From Thioalkalivibrio sp. (lineage in GTDB: Bacteria; Pseudomonadota; Gammaproteobacteria; Ectothiorhodospirales; Ectothiorhodospiraceae): a stretch of 40,756 nucleotides of DNA. This document shows, piece after piece, positions 23,853-35,411 of the stretch; within the stretch, counting starts at the first letter, position 1, and every line of letters begins with the position of its first letter. Location: assembly GCA_007116035.1 (NCBI GenBank), contig SKJG01000075.1, positions 1 through 40,756 of the forward strand. The letters run 5' to 3'. The position numbers were made by a program, and so were the translations under genes. Under the pieces are notes generated by a model. That model was not told the DNA's origin. It searched no databases and saw nothing but the letters and a program-made list of their open reading frames with translations.

Positions 23853-25612
23853 AGCTCACCACGCGGAAGTTCGATGCCCTGATCATCGGGGCCGGAGGCG
23901 CCGGACTGCGCGCCGCACTGCAGTTGTCCAATGGCGACGCCCGTGTCGCGGTGGTGTCCAAAGTGTTTCCAACGCGCTCGCACACCGTGGCCGCGCAGGG
24001 CGGTGTGAATGCCGCGCTGGCCAACGTGCTGCCGGACTCCTGGCACTGGCACATGTTCGACACGATCAAGGGCTCCGATTATCTTGGCGACCAGGATGCG
24101 ATCGAGTACATGTGCCGGGCGGCCCCCAAGGTCGTCTACGAACTGGAACACTTCGGGGTACCGTTCTCACGGTTGGACGATGGCGGTATCTACCAGCGTG
24201 CTTTCGGTGGGCAGAGTCAGAATTTCGGCAAGGAGCAAGCGGCACGAACCTGTGCCGCGGCCGACCGCACCGGTCATGCGATCCTGCACTCGTTGTACCA
24301 GCAGAACCTTCGCGCCCGGACGCACTTCTTCGACGAGTACTTCGCGATCGACCTCATCAAGGACGAAGCAGGGTACGTGCTGGGCGTGGTGGCCTTCGAG
24401 ATTCTGAGCGGCGAGCCGATCGTGATCGAGGCCAAGACCACGCTGATCGCCACCGGCGGCGCGGGGCAGATCTTCCGCACCAATACCAACTCCCTGAGCA
24501 ACACCGGCGATGGCATGGCCATGGCACTGCGCGCGGGTGTGCCGCTGGAAGACATGGAATTCGTGCAGTTTCACCCGACCGGGATCGCCGGTCGCGGGAT
24601 GCTGATCACCGAGGGCGTGCGCGGCGAAGGCGGTTTCCTGATCAACAGTGAAGATGAGCGGTTCATGGAGCGTTACGCGCCGCAGGCAAAAGACCTGGCG
24701 TCCCGCGACGTGGTCAGCCGTGCGATCGCGATCGAGGTGCGCGAGGGTCGGGGCTGCGGCAGGAACAAGGATCACGTCCTCCTGGATATGCGCCACCTCG
24801 GCGCCGATATGATCATGAAGAAACTCCCGGGCATCCGCGAGATGAGCATGACCTTTCTCGGCGTCGATCCCATCGAGAAACCCATTCCCGTCTTTCCGAC
24901 CTGTCACTACAGCATGGGCGGCATCCCCACCAACCGCGATGGCCAGGTGGTGGTTCCGGTCAAGGACACCCCGGAGGACCCGGTGCCGGGGCTCTATGCC
25001 GCGGGCGAGGCAGCCTGCGTCTCGGTGCACGGCGCGAATCGGCTGGGAGGCAATTCCCTGCTCGACATCCTGGTGTTCGGCCGTGCGGCAGCCAACCACA
25101 TCCTCGAATTCCTGAAGGACAACCGCTATCACCGTCCACTGCCCCAGGGCTCGGTGGACCAGGCCCTGGAACGCCTTTCGCGCTGGGAGCGCAAAGGCGA
25201 CGGCGAGGCGGTCGAGCCCCTGCGGCAGGAGTTGCGCAAGGTCATGGAGGATCACTGCGGTGTATTCCGCACCGCCGAGGTGATGCAGGAGGGTGTAGAC
25301 AAGCTGCGTGTTCTTCGCGAGCGGATCGCGAACGCAGTGATCCGGGACCACAGTCAGACCTTCAATACCGCCCGAATCGAGGCAATGGAACTCGAAAACC
25401 TGATGGACTGCGCGATGGCCACGATGTGCTCGGCGCTGGGCCGGGAAGAGAGTCGTGGCGCACACAGCCGGGTCGACTTTCCCGAGCGTGACGACGAGCG
25501 CTGGCTGAAGCATTCGCTCTATTCGCTGCTCGACGATTCGATGGACTACAAGCCGGTGCGCACCCAGCCGGTGTCGGTCGAATCCTTCCCGCCGAAGAAG
25601 CGGGTTTATTGA
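23849..25612 (+). CDS. sdhA: Succinate dehydrogenase flavoprotein subunit
   Basis: A 587-residue catalytic subunit that oxidises succinate to fumarate and feeds electrons to SdhB. It has the Rossmann motif IIGAGGAGLRAAL, the covalent FAD histidine in RSHTVAAQGG, the substrate-binding VQFHPTGIAG and HGANRLGGNSLLD, and the C-terminal NLMDCAMATM region. Length is usual. Start by ATGA overlap with sdhD. Covalent FAD attachment by SdhE, encoded downstream, is expected. Confidence 0.97.
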   Translation: MKLTTRKFDALIIGAGGAGLRAALQLSNGDARVAVVSKVFPTRSHTVAAQGGVNAALANVLPDSWHWHMFDTIKGSDYLGDQDAIEYMCRAAPKVVYELEHFGVPFSRLDDGGIYQRAFGGQSQNFGKEQAARTCAAADRTGHAILHSLYQQNLRARTHFFDEYFAIDLIKDEAGYVLGVVAFEILSGEPIVIEAKTTLIATGGAGQIFRTNTNSLSNTGDGMAMALRAGVPLEDMEFVQFHPTGIAGRGMLITEGVRGEGGFLINSEDERFMERYAPQAKDLASRDVVSRAIAIEVREGRGCGRNKDHVLLDMRHLGADMIMKKLPGIREMSMTFLGVDPIEKPIPVFPTCHYSMGGIPTNRDGQVVVPVKDTPEDPVPGLYAAGEAACVSVHGANRLGGNSLLDILVFGRAAANHILEFLKDNRYHRPLPQGSVDQALERLSRWERKGDGEAVEPLRQELRKVMEDHCGVFRTAEVMQEGVDKLRVLRERIANAVIRDHSQTFNTARIEAMELENLMDCAMATMCSALGREESRGAHSRVDFPERDDERWLKHSLYSLLDDSMDYKPVRTQPVSVESFPPKKRVY

Positions 25613-25687
25613 CGACTGCTCGCTCGGCGCTTGCAGTTGGTCGCTCTGTAGTTGGTCATTGGTCGCGCGAACCCAGGAGGCTTGCGG

Positions 25688-26389
25688 ATGGAATTTTCGA
25701 TCTACCGGTTCAATCCCGACACCGACAGCGCACCCTACATGCAGTCGTTCACGCTGCCGGACGACCAGATCGAACCCGGCATGATGCTGCTGGACGCCCT
25801 GCTGCTGCTGAAGACGAAGGATGACAGCCTCGGCTTTCGGCGCTCGTGTCAGCACGGTGTCTGTGGCAGCGACGGGATGAACGTCAACGGTACCAATGGG
25901 CTCGCCTGCATCATGCCGCTGGCGAATCTGAAGGCGCCGGTGGTGCTGCGACCGTTCCCGGGCATGCCGGTGATCCGTGACCTGATCGTGGACATGGATA
26001 ACTTCTACCGCCAGTACCGTGAGGCCGAGCCCTGGCTGATCAACGACTCGCCCGAGCCCGAAGTCGAGCGACTTCAGACCCCGGAGGACCGCGACCGCCT
26101 CGACGGGTTGTACGAGTGCATCCTCTGCGGCTGCTGCTCGGCGTCCTGTCCCTCCTATTGGTGGAACCCGGACCGCTTCCTGGGACCCGCGGCACTGCTG
26201 CAGGCCGCGCGCTTCATCGAGGACAGCCGCGACCAGGCCACAGAGCACCGGCTTGAGCGGCTCGACGACGCCTACCGCCTCTATCGCTGTCACGGCATCA
26301 TGAACTGCACCCAGGTCTGTCCGAAGGGTTTGAATCCCTCGAAGGCGATCAGCGACATTCGCCGGACCATGATCAAGCGCTCGGTGTGA
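25688..26389 (+). CDS. sdhB: Succinate dehydrogenase iron-sulphur subunit
   Basis: A 233-residue electron-transfer subunit. The 2Fe-2S site is SCQHGVCGSDG...LACI (Cys54, Cys59, Asp62, Cys74), and the C-terminal domain has CILCGCCSASCP and CHGIMNCTQVCPKG for the 4Fe-4S and 3Fe-4S clusters. AGGAGG stands eight bases before the ATG at 25688. The 75-base gap after sdhA contains short GTTGGTC repeats and no gene. Confidence 0.97.
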   Translation: MEFSIYRFNPDTDSAPYMQSFTLPDDQIEPGMMLLDALLLLKTKDDSLGFRRSCQHGVCGSDGMNVNGTNGLACIMPLANLKAPVVLRPFPGMPVIRDLIVDMDNFYRQYREAEPWLINDSPEPEVERLQTPEDRDRLDGLYECILCGCCSASCPSYWWNPDRFLGPAALLQAARFIEDSRDQATEHRLERLDDAYRLYRCHGIMNCTQVCPKGLNPSKAISDIRRTMIKRSV

Positions 26390-26417
26390 TCGCGAGCGGG
26401 TACCGGGGAAGGCCGCG

Positions 26418-26675
26418 ATGGTGATGCCGGACACCCGCACGCGCTGGCGTTGTCGCCGGGGTATGTTGGAGAATGACCTGCTGCTGGGTCGCTTTCTCGA
26501 TCATGGATATGACAGGCTTGACCAGGAGGGTCGCGATGCCTTCGAACGCTTGCTGGGCTACCCCGACAATCTGTTGCTGGACCTGGTGCTGGGGCGCCAG
26601 GCGACGGTGGATTCGGGCATAGCTCGCCTTGTCCCGCTCATCCGCGCCGCCACTGCGGATCGCCCTGAGCCATGA
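26418..26675 (+). CDS. sdhE: FAD assembly factor SdhE
   Basis: An 85-residue small helical protein that promotes covalent FAD attachment to SdhA. The signature RRGMLENDLLLGRFLD carries the RGxxE motif that contacts SdhA. GGGGAAGG lies five bases before the ATG. Its 3' end overlaps the next gene, the YgfX-NifU frame, by 47 bases; SdhE (CptB) and YgfX (CptA) form a pair in E. coli. Confidence 0.93.
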   Translation: MVMPDTRTRWRCRRGMLENDLLLGRFLDHGYDRLDQEGRDAFERLLGYPDNLLLDLVLGRQATVDSGIARLVPLIRAATADRPEP

Positions 26676-27573
26676 CCCTTTCCTGCCGCCGCTGGCGGCG
26701 CTGGGGCTGTTCGCAGTGGCGGCCGGCACGGTGCTCTACGCACTGGCTTACAGCGGCTGGATCGCCGCGCTGCTGACGCTGGTCCTTTCCGTTCTGGCCG
26801 TGGGCTGGTCCGTGCGTTTGCGTGGGCCCGACTGGGACTGGCTGGGCTGCGACGCCGAGGGGCAGTGGTGGCTGGCCACGCGAGAGGGGCTGCGCCACGA
26901 ACAGCGGACCGTCATCCGCGTATCGGGAGACAGCCGCGTCGGCGCCCGCATGGTCGTGCTGGTCTGCGGCGTCGCCGATACGGGAGCAGTCCAGGTGCTG
27001 TGGTTGCCCTGGTGGCGGCTGGACCCGGAGGACTTTCGACGCCTGCGGGTGCGCCTGCGCTGGCCGCCGGAGGCAGAGGACAAACCCAGCCTGATGGCGC
27101 GGCTTCAGGAGGGCATGCAGCGGGCCGTTGGTATACTCAAGGGCCTGACCAAGCGCGGAGCGCAGCCCATGAACACGCCCCGGGACATGGCCGCGGTCGA
27201 TCACCTGCTCAGTGACGACCCGGAACACGTCTACACCGAGGATGAACTGGACGCGATCGAGGCCGTCGACCCCGAGCTGGCCCTGCGCCTCGACCGCGCA
27301 CAGACCTTCGCGCAGCGCCAGGCCCACGATGAGCCCGCCGAGGGTCCGATCGACGAGGCGGCGGTGCGTCAGGCAGTCGAGGAGGCGCGCCGGATCCTGA
27401 TGCAGGACGGCGGTGACATCGAATACATGGGTCTCGATGGCCGTACGGTGCAGGTGCGTCTGAAGGGAGCCTGCGTGGGCTGCCCTCGCTCGACGCTCGA
27501 CCTGAAGAACGTCGTCGAACGTCTGGTGCGTGCGCGGGCCCCTGGCGTGGAGCGGGTCGCGAACACCTTCTGA
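26629..27573 (+). CDS. YgfX-NifU fusion: membrane protein joined to Fe-S carrier domain
   Basis: One frame of 314 codons. Residues 1-150 match YgfX: a PPLRIAL start, two membrane helices (about 18-62) and a cytosolic beta-rich part ending in LPWWRLDPEDFRRLRVRLRW. Residues 181-314 are an acidic linker and a NifU-like C-terminal domain with MQDGGDIEYMGLDG and the cluster-binding CVGC (Cys282, Cys285). The start is TTG 26629, overlapping sdhE. An internal ATG (27169) with GGAGCG and a TATACT box at 27132 could also give a free NifU-like protein of 134 residues. There is no stop between the parts, so YgfX translation must run on. Domain calls are firm; the biological fusion is inferred. Confidence 0.8.
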   Translation: MSRSSAPPLRIALSHDPFLPPLAALGLFAVAAGTVLYALAYSGWIAALLTLVLSVLAVGWSVRLRGPDWDWLGCDAEGQWWLATREGLRHEQRTVIRVSGDSRVGARMVVLVCGVADTGAVQVLWLPWWRLDPEDFRRLRVRLRWPPEAEDKPSLMARLQEGMQRAVGILKGLTKRGAQPMNTPRDMAAVDHLLSDDPEHVYTEDELDAIEAVDPELALRLDRAQTFAQRQAHDEPAEGPIDEAAVRQAVEEARRILMQDGGDIEYMGLDGRTVQVRLKGACVGCPRSTLDLKNVVERLVRARAPGVERVANTF

Positions 27574-27596
27574 CCCGTCGGTCTGACCGGTCAGGC

Positions 27597-29366
<1,770 letters not shown>

Positions 29367-29415
29367 TCAGGGACTCATTGTGCCTGTACCGGTTGGACGC
29401 AGTACACTGCGCGCC

Positions 29416-29910
29416 ATGATCCTGGAACGCCCATTGCCCACCCACCTGAATCCTCGCTACGTGACCTTTGCGGCGCTGATGGAACTGTACGAGAGCAACT
29501 ACCTGCGTCTGCGGCGCCTGAGTCCCGACTTGGATGCGATGAAGGGGGAGGGGGTGTCCCGTGTCGCGGGTGCTTCCGATCTGCACCTGACGGTGATCGA
29601 ACGTACGCCCTACACCACCCGGCTGCGCCTGAGCTACGAATTCGGGGACGGAGAGCGGGTACGGCGCCAGCCTGACATGGTCATCCGGATGTTCCACGAC
29701 GCCCGCCAGGCGGAGGTGGTGGGCCGGTATTGTCGGCGTCGCGGCGAAGACCTGACGATGGACGCCATCGCTGGCGTTTCCGGACTGGCCTGCCGCTGGC
29801 GCCACAACCGGTTCCTGTTCAAGTGGCTGGGGTTCTGCCTTACGCAGGGCCACCAGTTTCGGGCTCGGGACAAGACCGCGAGTCTGCCGCTGGTCGATCC
29901 CCTGGTTTGA
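29416..29910 (+). CDS. DUF1249 family protein (YqiB-like)
   Basis: A 164-residue soluble protein. It begins NPRYVTFAALMELYESNYLRL and contains PDMVIRMFHDARQAEVV and CRWRHNRFLFKWLGFCLTQG, features of the DUF1249 family, function unknown. E. coli YqiB lies by nudF and cpdA; here the neighbours differ (divergent from pgm). The ATG at 29416 fits the family N-terminus. Confidence 0.88.
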   Translation: MILERPLPTHLNPRYVTFAALMELYESNYLRLRRLSPDLDAMKGEGVSRVAGASDLHLTVIERTPYTTRLRLSYEFGDGERVRRQPDMVIRMFHDARQAEVVGRYCRRRGEDLTMDAIAGVSGLACRWRHNRFLFKWLGFCLTQGHQFRARDKTASLPLVDPLV

Positions 29911-30031
29911 TGCGAGTTGCCCGGGAGGGCGAGTGCGCGGCGGATTTCCTTCCGGGGGGGCGCGTCCCCGCAGACCCCCAGCCACGCCCGTACTCCCTCC
30001 CTCTGAGCGCTCGCAACGGTATCGCGAGCCG

Positions 30032-30355
30032 TCAACGCTCGAGGTATTGGAGCTTGTCGGGTTTGCCGTCCCACTCCTCGGCATCCGGCGGGGCATCCTT
30101 GCGCGTCGTGATGACCGGCCAAGACCGCGACAGTTCGGCATTCAGTTCGATAAAGGCTTCCTGTCCCTCCGGGACATCGTCCTCTGGAACGATGGCCTCC
30201 GCGGGACATTCCGGTTCGCACAGCGTGCAGTCGATGCACTCATCGGGATCGATCACCAGGAAGTTCGGACCCTCGTGGAAACAGTCCACCGGGCAGACTT
30301 CGACGCAGTCCGTGTATTTGCACTTGATGCAGTTTTCAAGAACGACGTAGGTCAT
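30032..30355 (-). CDS. fdxA: 7Fe/8Fe ferredoxin FdxA
   Basis: A 107-residue electron carrier of the Azotobacter FdI type. The first cluster region is [19 protein letters not shown], giving a [3Fe-4S] or extended pattern, and the second [12 protein letters not shown] binds a [4Fe-4S] cluster. The C-terminal extension after residue 60 is standard for FdxA. It lies downstream of mutS on the same strand after 129 bases, a common arrangement. Its redox partners are not encoded here. Confidence 0.94.
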   Translation of the reverse strand: MTYVVLENCIKCKYTDCVEVCPVDCFHEGPNFLVIDPDECIDCTLCEPECPAEAIVPEDDVPEGQEAFIELNAELSRSWPVITTRKDAPPDAEEWDGKPDKLQYLER

Positions 30356-30484
30356 CTGGTTCTCCGTTTGGGCAGTCCATCGGTGAAATTTGCCGCTGCA
30401 TTCTAACGCGAGCGGGGTTCGCGGGCGCTAACACGTACGCGCATTGGCGCAAAGGCGTCCCGGGCCCGTCGATGCAAGCACCCT

Positions 30485-33055
30485 TCACAGCCGTTCCCGC
30501 AGCCGATAGAGGGCCTCGAGGGCTTCGCGCGGTGTCAATTCGTCCGGGTTGAGGTCGCGCAGTTCGGCCAGCAACGACTCGTCCGGTCCCGCTTCGGGCG
30601 CGGGCGGCGCTTGCGTGAACAGTCCGAGTTGCGGCTGGTCCTCGGCCGCGAGCGCGCGGGCCTCGAGTTCGGCCAGATGCGCTCGGGCGCGTTTCAGGAC
30701 CGCCGCCGGGACACCGGCAAGGGCGGCCACCTGCAGCCCGTAGCTCTGGTTGGCCGGGCCTTCCTGGACCTGGTGAAGAAAGACGACGGTGTCCCGGTGC
30801 TCGATGGCATCGGTGTGCACGTTGACCACCCCACGCTGGCGTTCGGCCAATGTGGTCAGCTCGAAGTAATGCGTGGCGAACAGGGTCAGCGAACGGTTGT
30901 GTCGCGCCAACCGTTCCGCGCAGGCCAGAGCGAGCGCCAGCCCGTCGAAGGTGCTGGTGCCGCGCCCGATCTCGTCCATCAGCACCAGGCTTTCCGGCCC
31001 TGCGTTGTGCAGGATGTTCGCGGCCTCGGTCATCTCGACCATGAAGGTCGAGCGGCCCGATGCCAGGTCGTCCGAGGCCCCGATCCGGGTGAAGATGCGG
31101 TCCACCGGGCCAATCCGGGCACTGCGCGCGGGAACGAAGCTGCCCATGCAGGCCAGGATCACGATCAGCGCCGTCTGGCGCATGTAGGTGGATTTGCCAC
31201 CCATGTTCGGGCCGGTGATCACCAGCAGCCGTCGGGTCTCGGGGTCCAGGCGAACGTCGTTGGGAACGAAGGGTTCCTGCAGCGCAGCCTCCACCACCGG
31301 GTGCCGCCCCGCTTCGATCAGGATACCCGGTTCTGCGGGCATCACCGGGCAGGCCCAGTCCAGGCGTTCGGCACTATCGGCCAGCGCGCAGAAGACATCG
31401 AGTTCGGCGACCGCATCGGAGAATGCACGCAACATTGCGATCGCTTCGCGCAGACTGCCCAGGAGCCGTTCGAAGAGCTCCCGCTCCAGATTCAGGGCGC
31501 GGTCACGGGCCGAGAGGATCTCGTCCTCGAACTGCTTCAGTTCCTCGGTGGTATAGCGCTCAACGTTCTTCAGGGTCTGGCGCCGGACGAAGCGCGCCGG
31601 CACGCGGTCGGACAGGCTACGGGCGATCTCGATGTAGTAGCCGTGGACGCGGTTGTAGGCGACGCGCAGCTGCGTAAGCCCCGTGGCCTCGCGTTCGCGG
31701 ACCTCCAGTTCGCGCAGGAACCGGTCTGCGTCGGCCTGCAGGCCGCGCAGGCGGTCCAGCTCCGGGTCGAAGCCCGGGCGGATCACGCCGCCATCGCTCA
31801 GCCGCAACGGGGGTTGTTCCTCCAGAGACCGTTCGAGCAGGCTGGTCAGTTCGGTGCGCGGGAGCAGCCGGTCGCGGATCTCGTCAAGCAGGGCTGAGCT
31901 GCCCTCCGCGGGAAGGTTAGCCTGGAGTTCCGGAAGCCGCTGCAGGCCGTGAAGCAGGGCAGCCAGATCCCGGGGGCGCGCACTGCCGAGCGCGATGCGG
32001 CTGATGATGCGCTCGCAGTCGGCAAATCCGGAGAGATGCCGGCGCAATCCGCGATGCTGGCCGCCGTCCAGGAGTTCCTGCACCACGCCATGGCGTCGAC
32101 GGATGCCTTCGCGGTCACGTAGCGGCTGGTTCAGCCAGCGGCTGAGCAGGCGCGAACCCATGGCGGTCCGGCTGCAGTCCAGAAGAGCGATCAGACTGCC
32201 TTCGCGCCGACCCGATAGCGTCCGGTTCAATTCCAGGTTCTGCCGGGTTGCGGCATCGAGCTGCAGGGTATCGCCGCGCATCTCCCGGCGGAGACCGGTG
32301 ATGTGCCCCAGTTCGCCGCGATAGCGGGTCTGTACGTAGGCCAGCAGCGCGCCGGCTGCCGTGAGCCCGAGAGGCAGGTCGTCGCAGCCGAAGCCCGCAA
32401 GGTCCCGGGTTCCGAAGTGTGCGGTCAACACCCGCCGGGCGGACACCGGGTCGAAATGCCAGTCCGGGAACCGCTGACCGTCCGGAAGCCCGGCATCGAG
32501 GCCTTCGGGAACCAGGGTCTCCACCGGGCTCAGACGGGCGAGCTCGGCGGCGAGCGGCTCGCCCGCGACGACCTCGGTCACGCTGAAGCGGCCGCTGGCG
32601 AACTCGAGGATGCCGAGGCCGACCGCATCCGGGCCGGAATTGCTGGCGCCGGGGCACAGGGCGACGATCAGGTTGACCTCGCGGGCGTCGAGCAGCGCCT
32701 CCTCGGAAATCGTGCCTGGCGTGACGATACGTACGACCTCGCGCTGTACCGGCCCCTTGCCGGCACCGACCTCGCCGGTCTGCTCGCAGATTGCCACGGC
32801 CTCGCCCTTCTTCAGCAGCCGCGCAAGGTAACTCTCCAGGGTGTGTACCGGGATGCCGGCCATCGGGATCGGCTGTCCCGCGGACTCCCCACGCCGCGTG
32901 AGCGTGATGTCGAGCAGCTGCGCGGCGCGCTGGGCGTCGGCGTAGAACAACTCGTAAAAATCGCCCATGCGGTACAGCAGCAGGGTATCCGGATGTTCCG
33001 CCTTGATCCGGAGATATTGCTGCATCATCGGGGTATGAGCTGACAAGGGGTCCAT
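30485..33055 (-). CDS. mutS: DNA mismatch repair protein MutS
   Basis: An 856-residue mismatch sensor that starts repair with MutL. The mismatch-binding motif in [11 protein letters not shown] supplies the intercalating Phe and Glu; later come the Walker [14 protein letters not shown], the Walker B region [12 protein letters not shown] and the C-terminal FATHYFELT. Length is as usual for gammaproteobacterial MutS. The ATG at 33055 is preferred over the upstream TTG at 33073; neither has a strong ribosome site. It is divergent from pncC. Confidence 0.97.
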   Translation of the reverse strand: MDPLSAHTPMMQQYLRIKAEHPDTLLLYRMGDFYELFYADAQRAAQLLDITLTRRGESAGQPIPMAGIPVHTLESYLARLLKKGEAVAICEQTGEVGAGKGPVQREVVRIVTPGTISEEALLDAREVNLIVALCPGASNSGPDAVGLGILEFASGRFSVTEVVAGEPLAAELARLSPVETLVPEGLDAGLPDGQRFPDWHFDPVSARRVLTAHFGTRDLAGFGCDDLPLGLTAAGALLAYVQTRYRGELGHITGLRREMRGDTLQLDAATRQNLELNRTLSGRREGSLIALLDCSRTAMGSRLLSRWLNQPLRDREGIRRRHGVVQELLDGGQHRGLRRHLSGFADCERIISRIALGSARPRDLAALLHGLQRLPELQANLPAEGSSALLDEIRDRLLPRTELTSLLERSLEEQPPLRLSDGGVIRPGFDPELDRLRGLQADADRFLRELEVREREATGLTQLRVAYNRVHGYYIEIARSLSDRVPARFVRRQTLKNVERYTTEELKQFEDEILSARDRALNLERELFERLLGSLREAIAMLRAFSDAVAELDVFCALADSAERLDWACPVMPAEPGILIEAGRHPVVEAALQEPFVPNDVRLDPETRRLLVITGPNMGGKSTYMRQTALIVILACMGSFVPARSARIGPVDRIFTRIGASDDLASGRSTFMVEMTEAANILHNAGPESLVLMDEIGRGTSTFDGLALALACAERLARHNRSLTLFATHYFELTTLAERQRGVVNVHTDAIEHRDTVVFLHQVQEGPANQSYGLQVAALAGVPAAVLKRARAHLAELEARALAAEDQPQLGLFTQAPPAPEAGPDESLLAELRDLNPDELTPREALEALYRLRERL

Positions 33056-33223
33056 GGCGCTCGCGGCGGGCAAAACCGGGAGTATAGGGCAGCGGCCCGG
33101 TGCGTACGGACCCGCGGCGGGCAGCTTGTGGCCAACGGAAGGTAATGCGTATCCTCCCGGCGACGCGGGTTCAGGCCCGGGACCATGTCAGCTGGGTCAG
33201 GGTCTCCGGGTTCGGAGGGACGG

Positions 33224-33721
33224 ATGATGGCGGAACCATTGGACGAGCTTGTCTTGGCGCTCCGCCAGCGTTTGCGGGAGCGGGGTCAGCGGTTGTGTAC
33301 CGCGGAGTCCTGTACTGGCGGCGGCATGGCGCATGTCCTGACCGAGATCCCTGGCAGTTCTGAGTGGTTCGAGTGCGGCTGGGTGACCTACAGCAACGAG
33401 TCCAAGACCCGCCTGCTTGGTGTTCCGTCCGACCTGATCTGGCGTTGGGGCGCGGTCAGCGAAGCTGTGGCCGAAGCGATGGCCCATGGCGCCCTCGAGC
33501 ATAGTGCCGCGGATCTGGCCGTTGCCGTCACCGGCATCGCCGGTCCAGGCGGTGGCACCGCGGACAAGCCGGTCGGGCTGGTCTGGTTTGCCTGGGCAGA
33601 ACGCGAGCGAGGCTGCCGCACGGCACGCCAGATGTTCTCGGGAAACCGTGCCGAGATCCGGCGTGCCGCCGTGCGCTGGGGGCTGCAGCAACTGCTCGAT
33701 CACGAGCTCGCGTCGGATTGA
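33224..33721 (+). CDS. pncC: Nicotinamide-nucleotide amidohydrolase PncC (CinA C-terminal type)
   Basis: A 165-residue enzyme that deamidates NMN to NaMN in the pyridine nucleotide salvage cycle. Motifs are AESCTGGGMAHVLTEIPGSS, the family core, and VAVTGIAGPGGGTADKPVGLVWFA. It is the single-domain form without the CinA N-terminal domain. GGAGGG seven bases before ATG 33224 sets the start. It precedes recA, the common gammaproteobacterial order. Confidence 0.95.
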   Translation: MMAEPLDELVLALRQRLRERGQRLCTAESCTGGGMAHVLTEIPGSSEWFECGWVTYSNESKTRLLGVPSDLIWRWGAVSEAVAEAMAHGALEHSAADLAVAVTGIAGPGGGTADKPVGLVWFAWAERERGCRTARQMFSGNRAEIRRAAVRWGLQQLLDHELASD

Positions 33722-33748
33722 CCCGCGCCTGCATCTAAGCAACCGTGC

Positions 33749-33767
33749 CCGGTCCGGCGGGGACCGG
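33749..33767. other. GC-rich hairpin between pncC and recA
   Basis: CCGGTCC-GGCGG-GGACCGG forms a seven-pair stem (33749-33755 with 33761-33767). No U-tract follows, so it is at most a weak attenuator or part of a Rho-dependent end. No LexA box was found in this gap. Confidence 0.4.
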
Positions 33768-33856
33768 ACGCTTCGTGCGCCTGCTTGGGCTGGACCCGCC
33801 CGTTATGGGATACTCCCGCGCCATTGGACCGGTTGAAGAACACCAAGGAGGATAGT

Positions 33857-34859
<1,003 letters not shown>

Positions 34860-34888
<29 letters not shown>

Positions 34889-35336
34889 GCCGGAGGAGGC
34901 CCACGCAGCCGGCCTCCGGCTGCTCGCACGGCGTGAGCACAGTACGCTCGAGCTCACGCGCAAGCTGAAACAGCGTGGTTTCACCGTGGCGTCGATCGAA
35001 CCCGCGCTGGAGCAGCTGCGCGAAGCGGGATACCTGAGCGACGCACGTTTTGCCGGATCGCTCGCGCGGCATCGCGCCGCCCAGGGTTACGGGGACTTGC
35101 GCATCCGGGCCGAACTCGGCCAACACGGCATGAAGCAGGTGCTCGTCGATCAGGCGCTGGCGGAACTCGGCGTCGATTGGCGCGCGCAGGCACTCGCGCA
35201 GGCCCGCCGCCACTTTGCCGAAGCACCGGAGACCTCCGCCGCCAGGGCACGCATGCTGCGCCATCTGGCCCAGCGCGGTTTTGCCTCCAGTGTGGCGAGG
35301 GCGGCCGTCGCGGAGTGGAGCAAAAGCGTCCAGTAA
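34860..35336 (+). CDS. recX: Regulatory protein RecX
   Basis: A 158-residue helical protein that limits RecA filament growth. Helical repeats start at [20 protein letters not shown] and continue with [20 protein letters not shown] and [13 protein letters not shown], the RecX signature. The likely start is GTG 34860, inside the end of recA; the ATG at the recA stop is in another frame. The 29-base overlap suggests coupled translation at low level, as usual for recA-recX. Confidence 0.9.
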
Positions 35337-35411
35337 CCGGGGTGAAATGCGCGCAGGTGTTGCATTCGCGTGGTATTCTGGGTTTTTCCGCAACATATGT
35401 ATCGGACCTTC

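Noticed and set aside
25613-25687. GTTGGTC short repeats as a CRISPR-like array
   Set aside because: The units are only seven bases, irregularly spaced and few; there are no spacers and no cas genes.
24167-26440. A 757-codon open frame on the minus strand opposite sdhA-sdhB
   Set aside because: It is the antisense shadow of two certain genes in GC-rich DNA; it has no protein motif and no ribosome site.
30611-31897. A 428-codon plus-strand frame opposite mutS
   Set aside because: It is a shadow of the MutS C-terminal half, without a recognisable domain.
33722-33856. LexA operator before recA
   Set aside because: No CTGT-N8-ACAG-like palindrome is present; a lineage-specific LexA motif cannot be judged from one promoter.
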